From assembly GCF_047302405.1 (NCBI RefSeq), contig NZ_CP154853.1, positions 1,302,001-1,366,000 of the forward strand: 64,000 nt of DNA. Direction: 5' to 3'. The DNA is from Alkalihalobacillus sp047302405. GTDB lineage: Bacteria > Bacillota > Bacilli > Bacillales > Bacillaceae_D. Positions 17,402-25,858 of the stretch are shown piece after piece; positions within the stretch are counted from its first letter, which is position 1, and the number at the start of each line of letters is the position of its first letter. The position numbers were made by a program, and so were the translations under genes. The notes beneath the pieces were generated by a model. The model was not told the DNA's origin. It did not search any database and was given only the letters and a program-made list of their open reading frames with translations.

Positions 17402-18484
17402 TTATTGCTTGATTCCTTTGTCGACAATGATAAGCTTTGGATTGATGGTAACATCCATATTTTTATAATAAGCTTGCCATTGATTTAAATCAAAATCACT
17501 ATTTTTAGAACGAACTAAGCTACCAATACCAATCGGATCAATCCCTAACTTTTGAAACTTCTTAATAAGAGCTTTGGATTGCTCAATTACATCTTTTTGT
17601 AGTAAATCATGAATCTCCTTTAATTTTTTATCAGAAATCTCAGTGCCTGAATACTCGATCAGCTGAATTTTCATTTTTATGTCAATTTCAATATTCGGTT
17701 CATTTGAATTTTTTTCAATTCGAAAGTGTGGAACTGAATGAATGGTTCGGATCATCGCATATTCATCTTTGTTTTTTATTTCAAGTTCATGTGTCCCCCT
17801 ATTAAATCTTTGGGTCAAAAGTTTTAAAAAAAAAGCTTCCGTAATATCGATGGAATCAATATATTTATCGTCTTTTAACAAAGCTAAGCCACTAATTTGG
17901 ATACTGTTTTCATATTGTCTTAAAATAGGTAAATAAGGGTCTTGACCTTCCTCGTAATTTTGATTTAAAAAGACCAAAAGATTGGTTTCAGGAATGTTTT
18001 GCCCTTCTATATTCTGTTGGAGTAGTTCTTCTATATAGATAGACACTTCTTCCTCATGGTCATATTTTTGGCTGAGCATCTCTTTAGCGGTTCCTTCGAC
18101 AATGCAGATACGATTACGTAACCCAATCGTTGCATTTCTAGTGAAACTGTCAATAGTGGTCATGATCCCTTCTTTACTGGCCAGTTCGTTATTTATTAAA
18201 ATCGTTTTTAGTTTACCACTATGCAATTTTTTCGACGATTGTGTATTTAATTTTAACCTGGCATCTCGACTAGCCTTGGCTTGAGCTGAGATCGTCTCAC
18301 TCATAATCATGTACTCTTGTTGGTAAAGTGGGACACTAATGGTCGCTTCGATTTGCTTGTCCGAAATATAATCAAAACCTACCACATTCATAAGTTGGAC
18401 TTCATCGATAATATTAGTAGCTATACAGCCACTCATTAAGCAGCAAAAAGGGATAAATATTAACGTTTTAGAGAATAAATTCAT
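17402..18484 (-). CDS. spore germination lipoprotein, Ger(x)C family
   Basis: A 360-residue C subunit of a nutrient germinant receptor, with a signal peptide and lipobox LMSGC at about 20. An N-terminal VVGFDYISDKQIEATISVPLY region and a C-terminal domain with LIKKFQKLGIDPIGIG are typical of the family. It would be attached to the outer face of the spore inner membrane with the A and B subunits. It overlaps the B-subunit gene by four bases. Confidence 0.92.
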   Translation of the reverse strand: MNLFSKTLIFIPFCCLMSGCIATNIIDEVQLMNVVGFDYISDKQIEATISVPLYQQEYMIMSETISAQAKASRDARLKLNTQSSKKLHSGKLKTILINNELASKEGIMTTIDSFTRNATIGLRNRICIVEGTAKEMLSQKYDHEEEVSIYIEELLQQNIEGQNIPETNLLVFLNQNYEEGQDPYLPILRQYENSIQISGLALLKDDKYIDSIDITEAFFLKLLTQRFNRGTHELEIKNKDEYAMIRTIHSVPHFRIEKNSNEPNIEIDIKMKIQLIEYSGTEISDKKLKEIHDLLQKDVIEQSKALIKKFQKLGIDPIGIGSLVRSKNSDFDLNQWQAYYKNMDVTINPKLIIVDKGIKQ

Positions 18485-19572
18485 TTGAACAACTTCCTTT
18501 TGAGCATAGTAATTAAAAATAGAATCGGAATATAGAAATACAAGAAATAAAGACCTAAGCTCGACATAAAATTATTTAATTGATCAATTTCTTGTCTTGA
18601 TTGAAACATAAGGGCAATGAAAAAGACGGAAAGGGCAATCAGTCTTAACATTTGACGATGAGGCCAATTGAACATCTCTTTTAATCCGCGACTCGCAGCC
18701 CAAATACATAAGGCAATATTTGGGGTAATAATAATGAGCCAAGAAGCGATCCCTAAATATTCAAACCGTTCAATAAACGGTAATTGCACGATTTTCCAAG
18801 AAGTAATTAATGGCCAAATCACTGTAGCGATATGACCGGGACTGTAAAAAGAATAATGAACGATTGTAATCATTAAATATATTAATAGCGTATATAAATT
18901 TCCGAAGTGAGCCCATTTTTGAGAGGTAACCCCATTTTTAATAAATGGATAAGCCAATAAAAGAATCTCCGGACCTAAATAACTTAAGGTCATTGTTTTG
19001 GTCGCTTCGATTTGCTCTTTAATTGTCGTATCAAATAAAGGCAAAAGACGATGGAATTCGGCAAATTCTAATGGGACAAGAGCGGCTAATAAAAGAAAAA
19101 AGGGAATGATTATACTAAAAAAGCTAATCCCCACGACGACTCTAAACCCTTGAGTGATCATATAGTAGGCCAACAAAGTTAAAATAAAACAAATGGACCA
19201 TATAGGGATATCAGGAAAAATCCAAATCTGAATGATTTCAATATAAGTTCTTAATACGACAATGGCAGCGAGGGTAAAATAAGCAACAATAAAAAGCGAG
19301 AGAAGTCCTCCAAAAATCCGTCCGAATGTTTGGTTATGAACGGTAATAATATCATGTTGTTTAGGACCAAGAATTTGATAAATCATCCAAATAAATAGGT
19401 GAATACATAAACCACTAATAATGACGGCGATCCATCCTTGGTACCCAGCTGCATCTGCCAAATACCTTGTAAAGCCTAGCACACCAACTCCTGCTTGCAT
19501 TGAATGGACAAGGTAAAAAACTAGAAATGGTTCTACTAATAACGCTTCAATATTCCCTTTTTTCTCTTGCAT
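18481..19572 (-). CDS. spore germination permease, GerB family
   Basis: A 363-residue integral membrane protein with ten predicted hydrophobic segments, of the APC-superfamily germinant receptor B subunits. It begins GNIEALLVEPFLVFYLVHSMQAGVGVLGF, typical of GerAB/GerBB/GerKB proteins, which bind or transport the germinant signal. It lies 30 bases after the A-subunit gene. The ligand cannot be predicted from sequence alone. Confidence 0.92.
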   Translation of the reverse strand: MQEKKGNIEALLVEPFLVFYLVHSMQAGVGVLGFTRYLADAAGYQGWIAVIISGLCIHLFIWMIYQILGPKQHDIITVHNQTFGRIFGGLLSLFIVAYFTLAAIVVLRTYIEIIQIWIFPDIPIWSICFILTLLAYYMITQGFRVVVGISFFSIIIPFFLLLAALVPLEFAEFHRLLPLFDTTIKEQIEATKTMTLSYLGPEILLLAYPFIKNGVTSQKWAHFGNLYTLLIYLMITIVHYSFYSPGHIATVIWPLITSWKIVQLPFIERFEYLGIASWLIIITPNIALCIWAASRGLKEMFNWPHRQMLRLIALSVFFIALMFQSRQEIDQLNNFMSSLGLYFLYFYIPILFLITMLKRKLFK

Positions 19573-19602
19573 GATTGTGCCTCGTTTCTTCCTACAGTCT
19601 AG

Positions 19603-21120
19603 TTACATGCCTTCATCAATATCCTTTTTTTGTTTTGCTTTTCTTTTATTGAATTTTTCAGGTCTTTTTGTAGTCAATTGATCAGGTCGAGAAGATTGAA
19701 AATTAAAAGGCATTCGAATAAAAGCGTCCTTAAAATCTCGAAGATTAAGTGGGTAAAGTGGTGCTAAATAAGGACGATTTAATGATTTGATCGATAATAA
19801 ATGAACTAACAAAAACATAAATAAAATCGTCAGTCCAATTAACCCCCATAATTGAGCAGCAAATATAAAAGGGAATCGAACTAATCGAATGGTGTTACCA
19901 ATCCGATAAACAGGAGTTGTAAATGAAGCTAGTGCAGCAAGGGCAACAAAAATCAGTAATACATTACTTGTCAATCCAGCTTCAACAGCCGCTGTTCCAA
20001 TAACGATCCCGCCTACGATACCAATCGTTTGCCCTACTTTTGTTGGCAGTCTTGCCCCTGCTTCTCTTAATAATTCAATTGTTATTTCTAAAAATAGAGC
20101 TTCTAAAATTGGAGGAAACGGAATCTGATTTCTCGATAAAATTAAAGTTGCTAGTAAATCCTGTGGAATAATTTCAGCATGGTAAGTTAAGGTTGCTACA
20201 TAAAGAGGGGTAGCAAAAATAGAAAACCACACCGCAAAAATTCGAATTAAGCGAAAGGCAGAAGCAATATGCCATGATAAAAAATAGTCCTCAAAGGAAG
20301 AGAAAAATTCTATAAATGTTGTCGGAGCCGTAATAACTTGTGGGGAACCATTTACAAAAACGGCTATTTTCCCTTCCGCTAATTCTGCGGCAACCCGATC
20401 CGGTCTTTCTGTATCAATAAATTGAGGGAATGGGCTATTTGAAAAATCTTCAATTAATTGATTAATATAAGAGCTATCACTGATTGTTTCGATTTCAATC
20501 GTCGTAATCCGTTCGATCATCGTGTTAATGTTTTCATTATTAGCAATTGAATCTAGGTACATAATAATAACTTTTGTTTTAGAAAGAGTACCAATTGTAT
20601 ATTCCTTTGTTATGAGATTAGGTGTTGGAAGTCTTTTACGAACTAAATTTATATTGACGTCAATTGCCTCAACAAAGGCTTCTTTTGGACCTATAACACT
20701 GAATTCAACTTCAGGGATGGTGACATCTCGGACTTCTTCCTGTGGGAGCATCGCAATTAAACAAGTTTCTTGTGATTCTTCAATGAGCTGGATAACGACA
20801 GCACCTATCATCAGAAGTTCAGTCATTTCCATCGGACTATGAACTATCTTTACATTTTCTACATGAAGAAGTGGAATTATGTCATCTAGGTTAATGAAAA
20901 AACCATTCCGGAGAGGTTCAATAACTTGGCGTTCCAATTTAATATGATTGATTAATGGTTGGTAATAGGATAACCACAGTTTTTGAGATTGTGTATAAAA
21001 TTGGTGATGAGTGAAGTCACTTGATTGTTTGTGCTTTTCAATTGCTTGACTGAAGGTACTGAATTCACTTTCTTCTATTTTGGGCATCGTTAATTTCTTT
21101 TTAAAAGAAAACCAAGACAT
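19603..21120 (-). CDS. spore germination protein, GerA family
   Basis: A 505-residue A subunit of the germinant receptor. A cytoplasmic N-terminal half of about 250 residues is followed by a membrane part with the family stretch FPPILEALFLEITIELLREAGARLPTKVGQTIGIVGG, split here only for identification. The C-terminus is basic (KKRKAKQKKD type). The ATG at 21120 after GGAGGATTGTGTGTA is chosen; the frame stays open further upstream without another site. A sigma-G-like promoter lies just before it. Confidence 0.92.
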   Translation of the reverse strand: MSWFSFKKKLTMPKIEESEFSTFSQAIEKHKQSSDFTHHQFYTQSQKLWLSYYQPLINHIKLERQVIEPLRNGFFINLDDIIPLLHVENVKIVHSPMEMTELLMIGAVVIQLIEESQETCLIAMLPQEEVRDVTIPEVEFSVIGPKEAFVEAIDVNINLVRKRLPTPNLITKEYTIGTLSKTKVIIMYLDSIANNENINTMIERITTIEIETISDSSYINQLIEDFSNSPFPQFIDTERPDRVAAELAEGKIAVFVNGSPQVITAPTTFIEFFSSFEDYFLSWHIASAFRLIRIFAVWFSIFATPLYVATLTYHAEIIPQDLLATLILSRNQIPFPPILEALFLEITIELLREAGARLPTKVGQTIGIVGGIVIGTAAVEAGLTSNVLLIFVALAALASFTTPVYRIGNTIRLVRFPFIFAAQLWGLIGLTILFMFLLVHLLSIKSLNRPYLAPLYPLNLRDFKDAFIRMPFNFQSSRPDQLTTKRPEKFNKRKAKQKKDIDEGM

Positions 21121-21151
21121 TACACACAATCCTCCTTTTCTAGACTTATCA

Positions 21152-21182
21152 TAGTATGGTTTTAATAAATGAAAATTATGTA
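21152..21182 (-). promoter_or_regulatory. sigma-G-like promoter of the germination operon
   Basis: On the minus strand CATACTA (21158-21152) is preceded by 18 bases and TACATA (21182-21177). This agrees with the forespore sigma-G pattern (TGAATA-type -35, CATACTA -10) and lies about 32 bases ahead of the GerA start. Confidence 0.6.
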
Positions 21183-21220
21183 AAAAAACACTCATAACTA
21201 GTAATCTAGTTATGAGTGTT
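21182..21220 (-). terminator. terminator of the YvrJ gene cluster
   Basis: A perfect 14-bp stem ACACTCATAACTAG/CTAGTTATGAGTGT with a four-base loop. On the minus strand it is followed by a run of seven T. Confidence 0.92.
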
Positions 21221-21227
21221 TGCATTA

Positions 21228-21374
21228 TTATGACTCCATTTTGTGGGGGAGTTGTTCTACAGCTAAAATGACATGGTCTAATTTTTGCTCGAGGCGATGG
21301 AGCAAATAAAAGGTAACAATAACAGGAAAGCTATATTCTGCAATAAAAGGAAGCCATGACTCTAAAGAAATCAT
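21228..21374 (-). CDS. YvrJ-family small membrane protein
   Basis: A 48-residue protein. The pattern SWLPFIAEYSFPVIVTFYLL followed by RLEQKLD matches the YvrJ family, in which a short membrane helix with FP(V/I)VT is followed by R-E-K-L. Its start overlaps the stop of the DUF2922 gene by one base. Families DUF1659, DUF2922 and YvrJ commonly occur together in Bacilli. The function is unknown. Confidence 0.85.
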   Translation of the reverse strand: MISLESWLPFIAEYSFPVIVTFYLLHRLEQKLDHVILAVEQLPHKMES

Positions 21375-21595
21375 TAGATTGGGAGCTCGATGGTTTCTAC
21401 TTGTCTGTCCACTAAACGGGCACCACGAATGGCTGTGATATCTCCACCATTTGAAGTGAGGACATTAGCAGAAATCATTTCTAGCATTGCTTCGTAAATC
21501 GCCTCTGGATTAACAGGTTCAGTAGGATAATCAACAGAAACGGTTACTTGTTTTTCTGTTTCATTTTCAAATAATAACTCAAGTTTTTTACTCAT
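21374..21595 (-). CDS. DUF2922 family protein
   Basis: A 73-residue protein with the family layout: KKLELLFENETEKQVTVSVDYP at the N-terminus, a middle helix EAIYEAMLEMI, then GGDITAIRGARLVDRQ. The start ATG follows AAGGAGG. It is upstream of yvrJ-like, and the DUF1659 gene lies further upstream across about 370 bases of repeat DNA. The function is unknown. Confidence 0.85.
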   Translation of the reverse strand: MSKKLELLFENETEKQVTVSVDYPTEPVNPEAIYEAMLEMISANVLTSNGGDITAIRGARLVDRQVETIELPI

Positions 21596-21616
21596 TTTTT
21601 TCCTCCTTAATTATAA

Positions 21617-21978
21617 AGCGGAGTCCGTTTGGTCAGAAGCGAGAAAAAATAAGGGGCGGCTTATGAAGACGCTTTTTGTCTTCAAAAGACGAACCGATTT
21701 TTCTCGAGCTTCTAACGGACGTAGCTAGATTGAATAAAAAGCGAAGTTCGTTTGGTCAGAAGCGAGAGGAGTGGAGTTTGGATTACTCCGTCAACTGCAT
21801 GCCCTACGCGTTCCGCGGGTGGGTCGGGAGCCTCCTCGTAAAACTGCGGGGTCTCCCGTTCCTCACTAATCCCGCAGGAGTCTCCCGGCATTCAGCTGAC
21901 TCCGTTTTGGTTAATCAAAAGCCATTTGTTTCAACTTAAAAGTGAACATTTTGATGACGTAGCTAGATTAAATAATTC
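21617..21978 (+). repeat. composite intergenic repeat (two units, one with GC-rich palindromic core)
   Basis: Two units share the same ends: AAAGCGGAGTCCGTTTGGTC (about 21617) against AAAGCGAAGTTCGTTTGGTC (about 21739), and GACGTAGCTAGATT at about 21717 and 21956. The first unit carries the GAAGCGAGAAAAA...TTTTTCTCGAGCTTC palindrome seen at 7943-8224. In the second the middle is replaced by the GC-rich module at 21779-21920 shared with 40560-40735. Open frames across it are products of the GC-rich repeat, not genes. Confidence 0.8.
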
Positions 21979-22183
21979 CATACTGGTTAGTACGTGTTGC
22001 TGAATCAAGCTCAAGTGATTGTAGGGATACAAATGATTGGACAAATTGCACTAAATCAACATCTGCTGCTTCTCCTTTTACATTTTGAAAGGACTTAGTT
22101 GTAAAAACGGTATCTCCGTATGAATCGGTTCCTATAATAAAGGTCATCGCTAAACGTGAATTTTGATTTTCCATCTCGTTCAC
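21968..22183 (-). CDS. DUF1659 family protein
   Basis: A 71-residue protein of the DUF1659 family, with ARLAMTF-like and KSFQNVKGEAADVDLVQFVQSFVSLQ segments. A strong AAAGGAGGTGAACGAG precedes the ATG at 22183 or the ATG at 22174; either fits. The last codons lie in the duplicated end of the composite repeat (GACGTAGCTAGATTAAATAA), so the repeat abuts or supplies the stop. The function is unknown. Confidence 0.8.
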   Translation of the reverse strand: MNEMENQNSRLAMTFIIGTDSYGDTVFTTKSFQNVKGEAADVDLVQFVQSFVSLQSLELDSATRTNQYGII

Positions 22184-22279
22184 CTCCTTTCAATTTATAA
22201 ATCGAAAGAAAGATAAAAAAAGGTGAAGGAAATTTTAATTTTAAAAAAGTAGTTTTTTGACTAAGGAAAAAGGAGAACT

Positions 22280-22402
22280 ATGTCGTTTGAGGTTCACTGT
22301 TTTAAAGTTAATCAATGGAAAAATGTTCCTTCATGGGAGAAACTACAGATCCTTCCAGAAAGTAGTCATGATAACGTTGTATATGTTGAAAAATGTCGCT
22401 AA
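22280..22402 (+). CDS. possible 40-residue small protein
   Basis: An ATG at 22280 is preceded by AAAAAGGAGAACT, a good ribosome-binding site. The product is about 40 residues with several Trp, Cys and His residues (VHCFKVNQW, VVYVEKCR). No family is recognised. A longer overlapping frame in the same region has no convincing start. It is divergent from DUF1659 and about 90 bases ahead of the kinase gene. Confidence 0.4.
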   Translation: MSFEVHCFKVNQWKNVPSWEKLQILPESSHDNVVYVEKCR

Positions 22403-22492
22403 AAAAACTGTAACTATTTCAGATATTAGGAGGAATTGTATAGTGAAAAGAGAATAATATTACTGAACTCATAAAGTTAAGGGAGAATGGAT

Positions 22493-24289
22493 ATGGATGT
22501 AGTACCATTATTTCAAAGGTGTTTTAATGCTACTGTTACTTGGCAGTCTGTTATAAATGATCAAGGGGAGATTATTCATGTTAATGATACCCTTTGTGAA
22601 CATTTAGGATATAAGCGTGAGGAATTATTAATGTTATCTTTTTATTCTTTGTTAGAAAAAGATGCCCACCTAAAGTTAATGTTTTATAATCATCATACTA
22701 TGAAAACTAATATTAAGCTGATTCATTCTTCAGGGAAGAAAACAGAGGTTAATGCTGTTATTAGTCCATTAACAAAAGAAAGTAATGAACAAGAACTATA
22801 TTTACTTCAATTTGAACCGATTAATGAGAGCACTCCTCCTCATTTTTATGATTGGCGAGAAAGCAATGAGGAGAAAGAAATGAATCGTACATTGCCCAAA
22901 ATAGTTTTAGAAAACCTCAAAGATGCAATGATGACCATCCATGTTGATGGTAAGGTTCTTTTTATGAACAAAGAGGCGTGTAAGATGTTAGGGAAACAGT
23001 CAAATGAAATTCCTCATCTTAATTTTTGGAATTTATTAAAAGAGCAAGATATAGAAATTACAAATAAAATCAATGAATTTTTAGCAGGAGAAGAAAGGTT
23101 TGAGACGGAACATTATATTACGAAATTGGACTGCTGGTATGATATTCGAGCGTACAGAACGGAAGAAAAGATCACTTTATTTTTTCTGAATATTTCAAAA
23201 AGGAAAAAAGCCGAGCAGTTTCTACGTGATAGCGAATTGCATTATCGGAGTTTAGTTGAACATATTCCGGAAACGATTACTGTTCACGATGGTCATAAGT
23301 TTATTTATATGAATCCAGCAGGCATTAAATTATTTAAAGCAAATGATAAAAATGACATTGTCGGACATGCATTAAGTAAACTCTTTATCGGTCAAGAGTA
23401 TCGAAGGGCAAAAGAGAACATTCGTTTACTGTTAACTGATAAAAAGAAAATGACGACGACTATCTTTCGATTACGTTGTATAAATGGAGAATATCGAGAA
23501 GTGGAGGCTTCAACAACGATTATTTTATATCACGGAAAACCTGCCTATCGTACGATTTTTAAAGATGTTTCTGAAAGGAAAAGAGTCGATAATATATTAA
23601 GAAAATCAGATAAGCTTTCAGCTGTTGCTCAGATGGCTGCAGGTGTTGCTCATGAAATCCGTAATCCATTAACATCGGTAAAAGGATTTTTGCAACTTTT
23701 TCAAAAGGAAAAAATGTATAATGAGCAATTTCTAACGCTTATTATGGAAGAATTAGAAAGAGTCGAATCGATTATATTTGAATATTTAACATTGGCCAAA
23801 CCTAATTATGAGACTCCTTTTAAACGTATCAATGTTCAAAAATTATTGGAACAAATTATAAAGTTAACGGAAACTCAATCCATTATAAAGAATGTCTTTT
23901 TTGAATTTGAATATGAAGAAGTCCCACCGATATATGGGAGTGAGAAGCAGTTGAAACAAGCGATTATGAATTTAATTCGCAATTCAATAGAAGCGGTTGA
24001 ACTAAATGGAAAAATTAAATTGAAATTAAAAAATCACCCCGATGAACAAGTGTGTATTCAAATTGAAGATAATGGTTGTGGAATTTCTAAAGAAAGAATC
24101 GATAGATTGGGGGAACCTTTTTATTCAACAAAGGAAAAAGGGACAGGTTTAGGCTTGATGGTCTGTTACAAAATATTAGAACATCATAATGGCATATTAA
24201 ATGTTCATAGTGAAATTGATGTTGGTACAAAAGTTGAAGTTATATTGCCTGCTTTTATCCCGATACCAGAAGAAGTTTTATTAACATAA
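22493..24289 (+). CDS. PAS-domain sensor histidine kinase (sporulation-kinase type)
   Basis: A 598-residue soluble kinase with no membrane segment. Three PAS-like domains are seen at about 15-110, 135-225 and 245-360. The dimerisation/phosphoacceptor motif is AAGVAHEIRNPLTSVKGFLQLF at about 380 (His in HEIRNP). The ATP-binding domain has MNLIRNSIEAV (N box), DNGCGI (G1) and GTGLGLMVC (G2). This is the arrangement of KinA/KinE-type kinases that feed the Spo0F-Spo0B-Spo0A phosphorelay. No response regulator is adjacent, which fits an orphan sporulation kinase. The ATG at 22493 lies seven bases from GGGAG; the one at 22487 is too close. Confidence 0.85.
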   Translation: MDVVPLFQRCFNATVTWQSVINDQGEIIHVNDTLCEHLGYKREELLMLSFYSLLEKDAHLKLMFYNHHTMKTNIKLIHSSGKKTEVNAVISPLTKESNEQELYLLQFEPINESTPPHFYDWRESNEEKEMNRTLPKIVLENLKDAMMTIHVDGKVLFMNKEACKMLGKQSNEIPHLNFWNLLKEQDIEITNKINEFLAGEERFETEHYITKLDCWYDIRAYRTEEKITLFFLNISKRKKAEQFLRDSELHYRSLVEHIPETITVHDGHKFIYMNPAGIKLFKANDKNDIVGHALSKLFIGQEYRRAKENIRLLLTDKKKMTTTIFRLRCINGEYREVEASTTIILYHGKPAYRTIFKDVSERKRVDNILRKSDKLSAVAQMAAGVAHEIRNPLTSVKGFLQLFQKEKMYNEQFLTLIMEELERVESIIFEYLTLAKPNYETPFKRINVQKLLEQIIKLTETQSIIKNVFFEFEYEEVPPIYGSEKQLKQAIMNLIRNSIEAVELNGKIKLKLKNHPDEQVCIQIEDNGCGISKERIDRLGEPFYSTKEKGTGLGLMVCYKILEHHNGILNVHSEIDVGTKVEVILPAFIPIPEEVLLT

Positions 24290-24357
24290 GAACTTTAGGT
24301 TAAGGACAAACGTTTGCTTTAGACTACTTAATTTTTTATCATTTTCGTCAGTCATGA

Positions 24358-24404
24358 GGCTGTGGAATAAGGTCCTTTTATGACCTTATCCCACAGCTTT
24401 TTTG
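24358..24404 (+). terminator. terminator after the kinase
   Basis: GCTGTGGAATAAGGTC pairs with GACCTTATCCCACAGC, followed by TTTTTTG. Confidence 0.92.
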
Positions 24405-24535
24405 TGCCTTTTAATCAATTTCATAGCCCTTTTTCTCTTAGTTTATAAAAGATCTCTTTTTTATCTTATATCAACACTTAAGTTGAACTTCTAGAATAAA
24501 CAGGTTATTCATATAATTTGGCGAGAGGAGTGTAC

Positions 24536-25261
24536 ATGGTGAAAAAGAGCTACTTATTAGATCAAAAGTCAATGTCTCAAGTTTTATTACCAAGCTGGTT
24601 CAATGTAAGTTATAAGCAGTTTCAACAGGTAGTATTAAAAAAAGATTTTCCTTGTTTTTTTGGAAGGAAAGCAGAACAATTAGGAGAATTACGATACTCT
24701 TTTTTACCTCATGCTGACTGGAGCCACCTACCTAAAACATTAAAAGATTTTTTGGAATTAACCAAGCAGCGTCCCTTAGTGAGAAGAGGGTTATTTGTTT
24801 TTGTTGAACCTGAAGAAAAGGAGCAGCCTTTACAGTATTATCGACGATATTTTTGGGATGTTCTCCAATATTTAAATACTCAGGATGATAAAGCATGGCC
24901 ATTGCACACACCAAGTGATCCTGAACATCATTTATGGTCATTTTGTTTTGAAGAGGAGTCGCTTTTCTCATTTGCCAATGCTCCTGCGTATAAACAAAGA
25001 AAAACGAGGAATTTAGGTCAAAGTATGGTGATTGGCTTTCAGCCGAGGCTCATTTTTGAAGGATTAGAAGGAACCGAACAGAATGGCATTTATTCAAGAG
25101 AAGTGGTTAGAAATAGAGTGGAGGAGTGGGATGGTTTATCTAAACATCCAGACATAAGCCACTATGGAGATCAAAACCATCATGAATGGAAACAATTTTT
25201 TATAAGTGATGATTGTGAGCCAATCCAAGAGAAGTGCCCGTTTAAATCAATGAATAAGTAA
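24536..25261 (+). CDS. YqcI/YcgG family protein
   Basis: A 241-residue protein of the YqcI/YcgG family. Typical features are PCFFGRKA near the N-terminus, the W-rich RYFWDVLQYLN and WPLHTPSDPEHHLWSFCF segment, and a late C-terminal CPFKS. The family is widespread in Bacilli and is thought to handle a small substrate, but the reaction is unknown to me. The ATG at 24536 follows GAGAGGAGTGTAC; an earlier TTG in frame has no site. It is monocistronic, with terminators on both sides. Confidence 0.82.
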   Translation: MVKKSYLLDQKSMSQVLLPSWFNVSYKQFQQVVLKKDFPCFFGRKAEQLGELRYSFLPHADWSHLPKTLKDFLELTKQRPLVRRGLFVFVEPEEKEQPLQYYRRYFWDVLQYLNTQDDKAWPLHTPSDPEHHLWSFCFEEESLFSFANAPAYKQRKTRNLGQSMVIGFQPRLIFEGLEGTEQNGIYSREVVRNRVEEWDGLSKHPDISHYGDQNHHEWKQFFISDDCEPIQEKCPFKSMNK

Positions 25262-25267
25262 CAAATG

Positions 25268-25292
25268 AGCCTTCTGGAGAGGGCTTTTTTTT
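25268..25292 (+). terminator. terminator after the YqcI/YcgG gene
   Basis: A short stem AGCC/GGCT with a mismatched inner part is followed by a run of eight T. Confidence 0.75.
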
Positions 25293-25504
25293 ATGGAATT
25301 GTAAAGGTGTGTAATAAAATACTGAAATTTTTGAATAAAAAAACCAAAATGTGTAAGAATTTAATGAGAAAATTTGAAGTCTATTGTGAAAACTTGTAAA
25401 TGGAGGAAAAAGCGTTATCATTAGCCGTTTCTTTGGGTAGTATTAGAGTAGAACAAGAAAAAACATCACATTAAATCTTTAAAACTATGGAGGAGGAAAT
25501 TCAA

Positions 25505-25657
25505 ATGAGTAAAAAATTATTGTATATGTTAGCAGCAGGTGCGTTATCAGTTAGTGTGTTAGCAGCGTGTGGTGGAGATGGAGAGATGGATGATCCAGCA
25601 TTAAATGAAGAGCCGACATTAGAAATGGAAGAAACAGAAGACGGTGGTTTTGAATAA
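25505..25657 (+). CDS. small acidic lipoprotein
   Basis: A 50-residue predicted lipoprotein. After Lys-Lys there is a hydrophobic signal (LLYMLAAGALSVSVLAAC) with the lipobox Cys at 22. The mature part has fewer than 30 residues, with many Glu, Asp and Gly. The ATG follows GGAGGAGGAAATTCAA and a strong terminator follows the stop, so this is a complete monocistronic gene. Function unknown; it could be a surface peptide, pheromone precursor or metal-binding lipopeptide, with nothing to decide between them. Confidence 0.8.
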   Translation: MSKKLLYMLAAGALSVSVLAACGGDGEMDDPALNEEPTLEMEETEDGGFE

Positions 25658-25672
25658 TCAATAATTAATGAT

Positions 25673-25710
25673 AGAAAGAAAGTAACGGTCACCGTTGCTT
25701 TCTTTTTTTT
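25673..25710 (+). terminator. terminator after the small lipoprotein
   Basis: AGAAAG..ACGGT pairs with ACCGT..CTTTCT, followed by eight T. Confidence 0.9.
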
Positions 25711-25858
25711 GTGGTATAATAAATTTAATTTTCTAAATATTATTTCCGGAAATCATTTTTTGAAAAAATAGTTTAAATTAAAATATGAATGTGTTATTAT
25801 GCATGAGTAAGTATAAATATTATTTTATTATATAATTAAATAGGTGGAGGCAGGAAAA

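Noticed and set aside
21676..21939. An 87-codon open frame on the plus strand
   Set aside because: It lies entirely within the composite repeat and GC-rich module, has no ribosome-binding site, and its sequence is that expected from the repeat.
22257..22457. A 66-codon frame before the histidine kinase
   Set aside because: It starts at a non-ATG codon without a site; the overlapping 40-codon frame from 22280 has a good ribosome-binding site and is preferred.
25405..25445. A sigma-B-like promoter (GTTATC and GGGTAG) ahead of the small lipoprotein
   Set aside because: The -35 match is poor and the spacing is at the limit; not strong enough to list.
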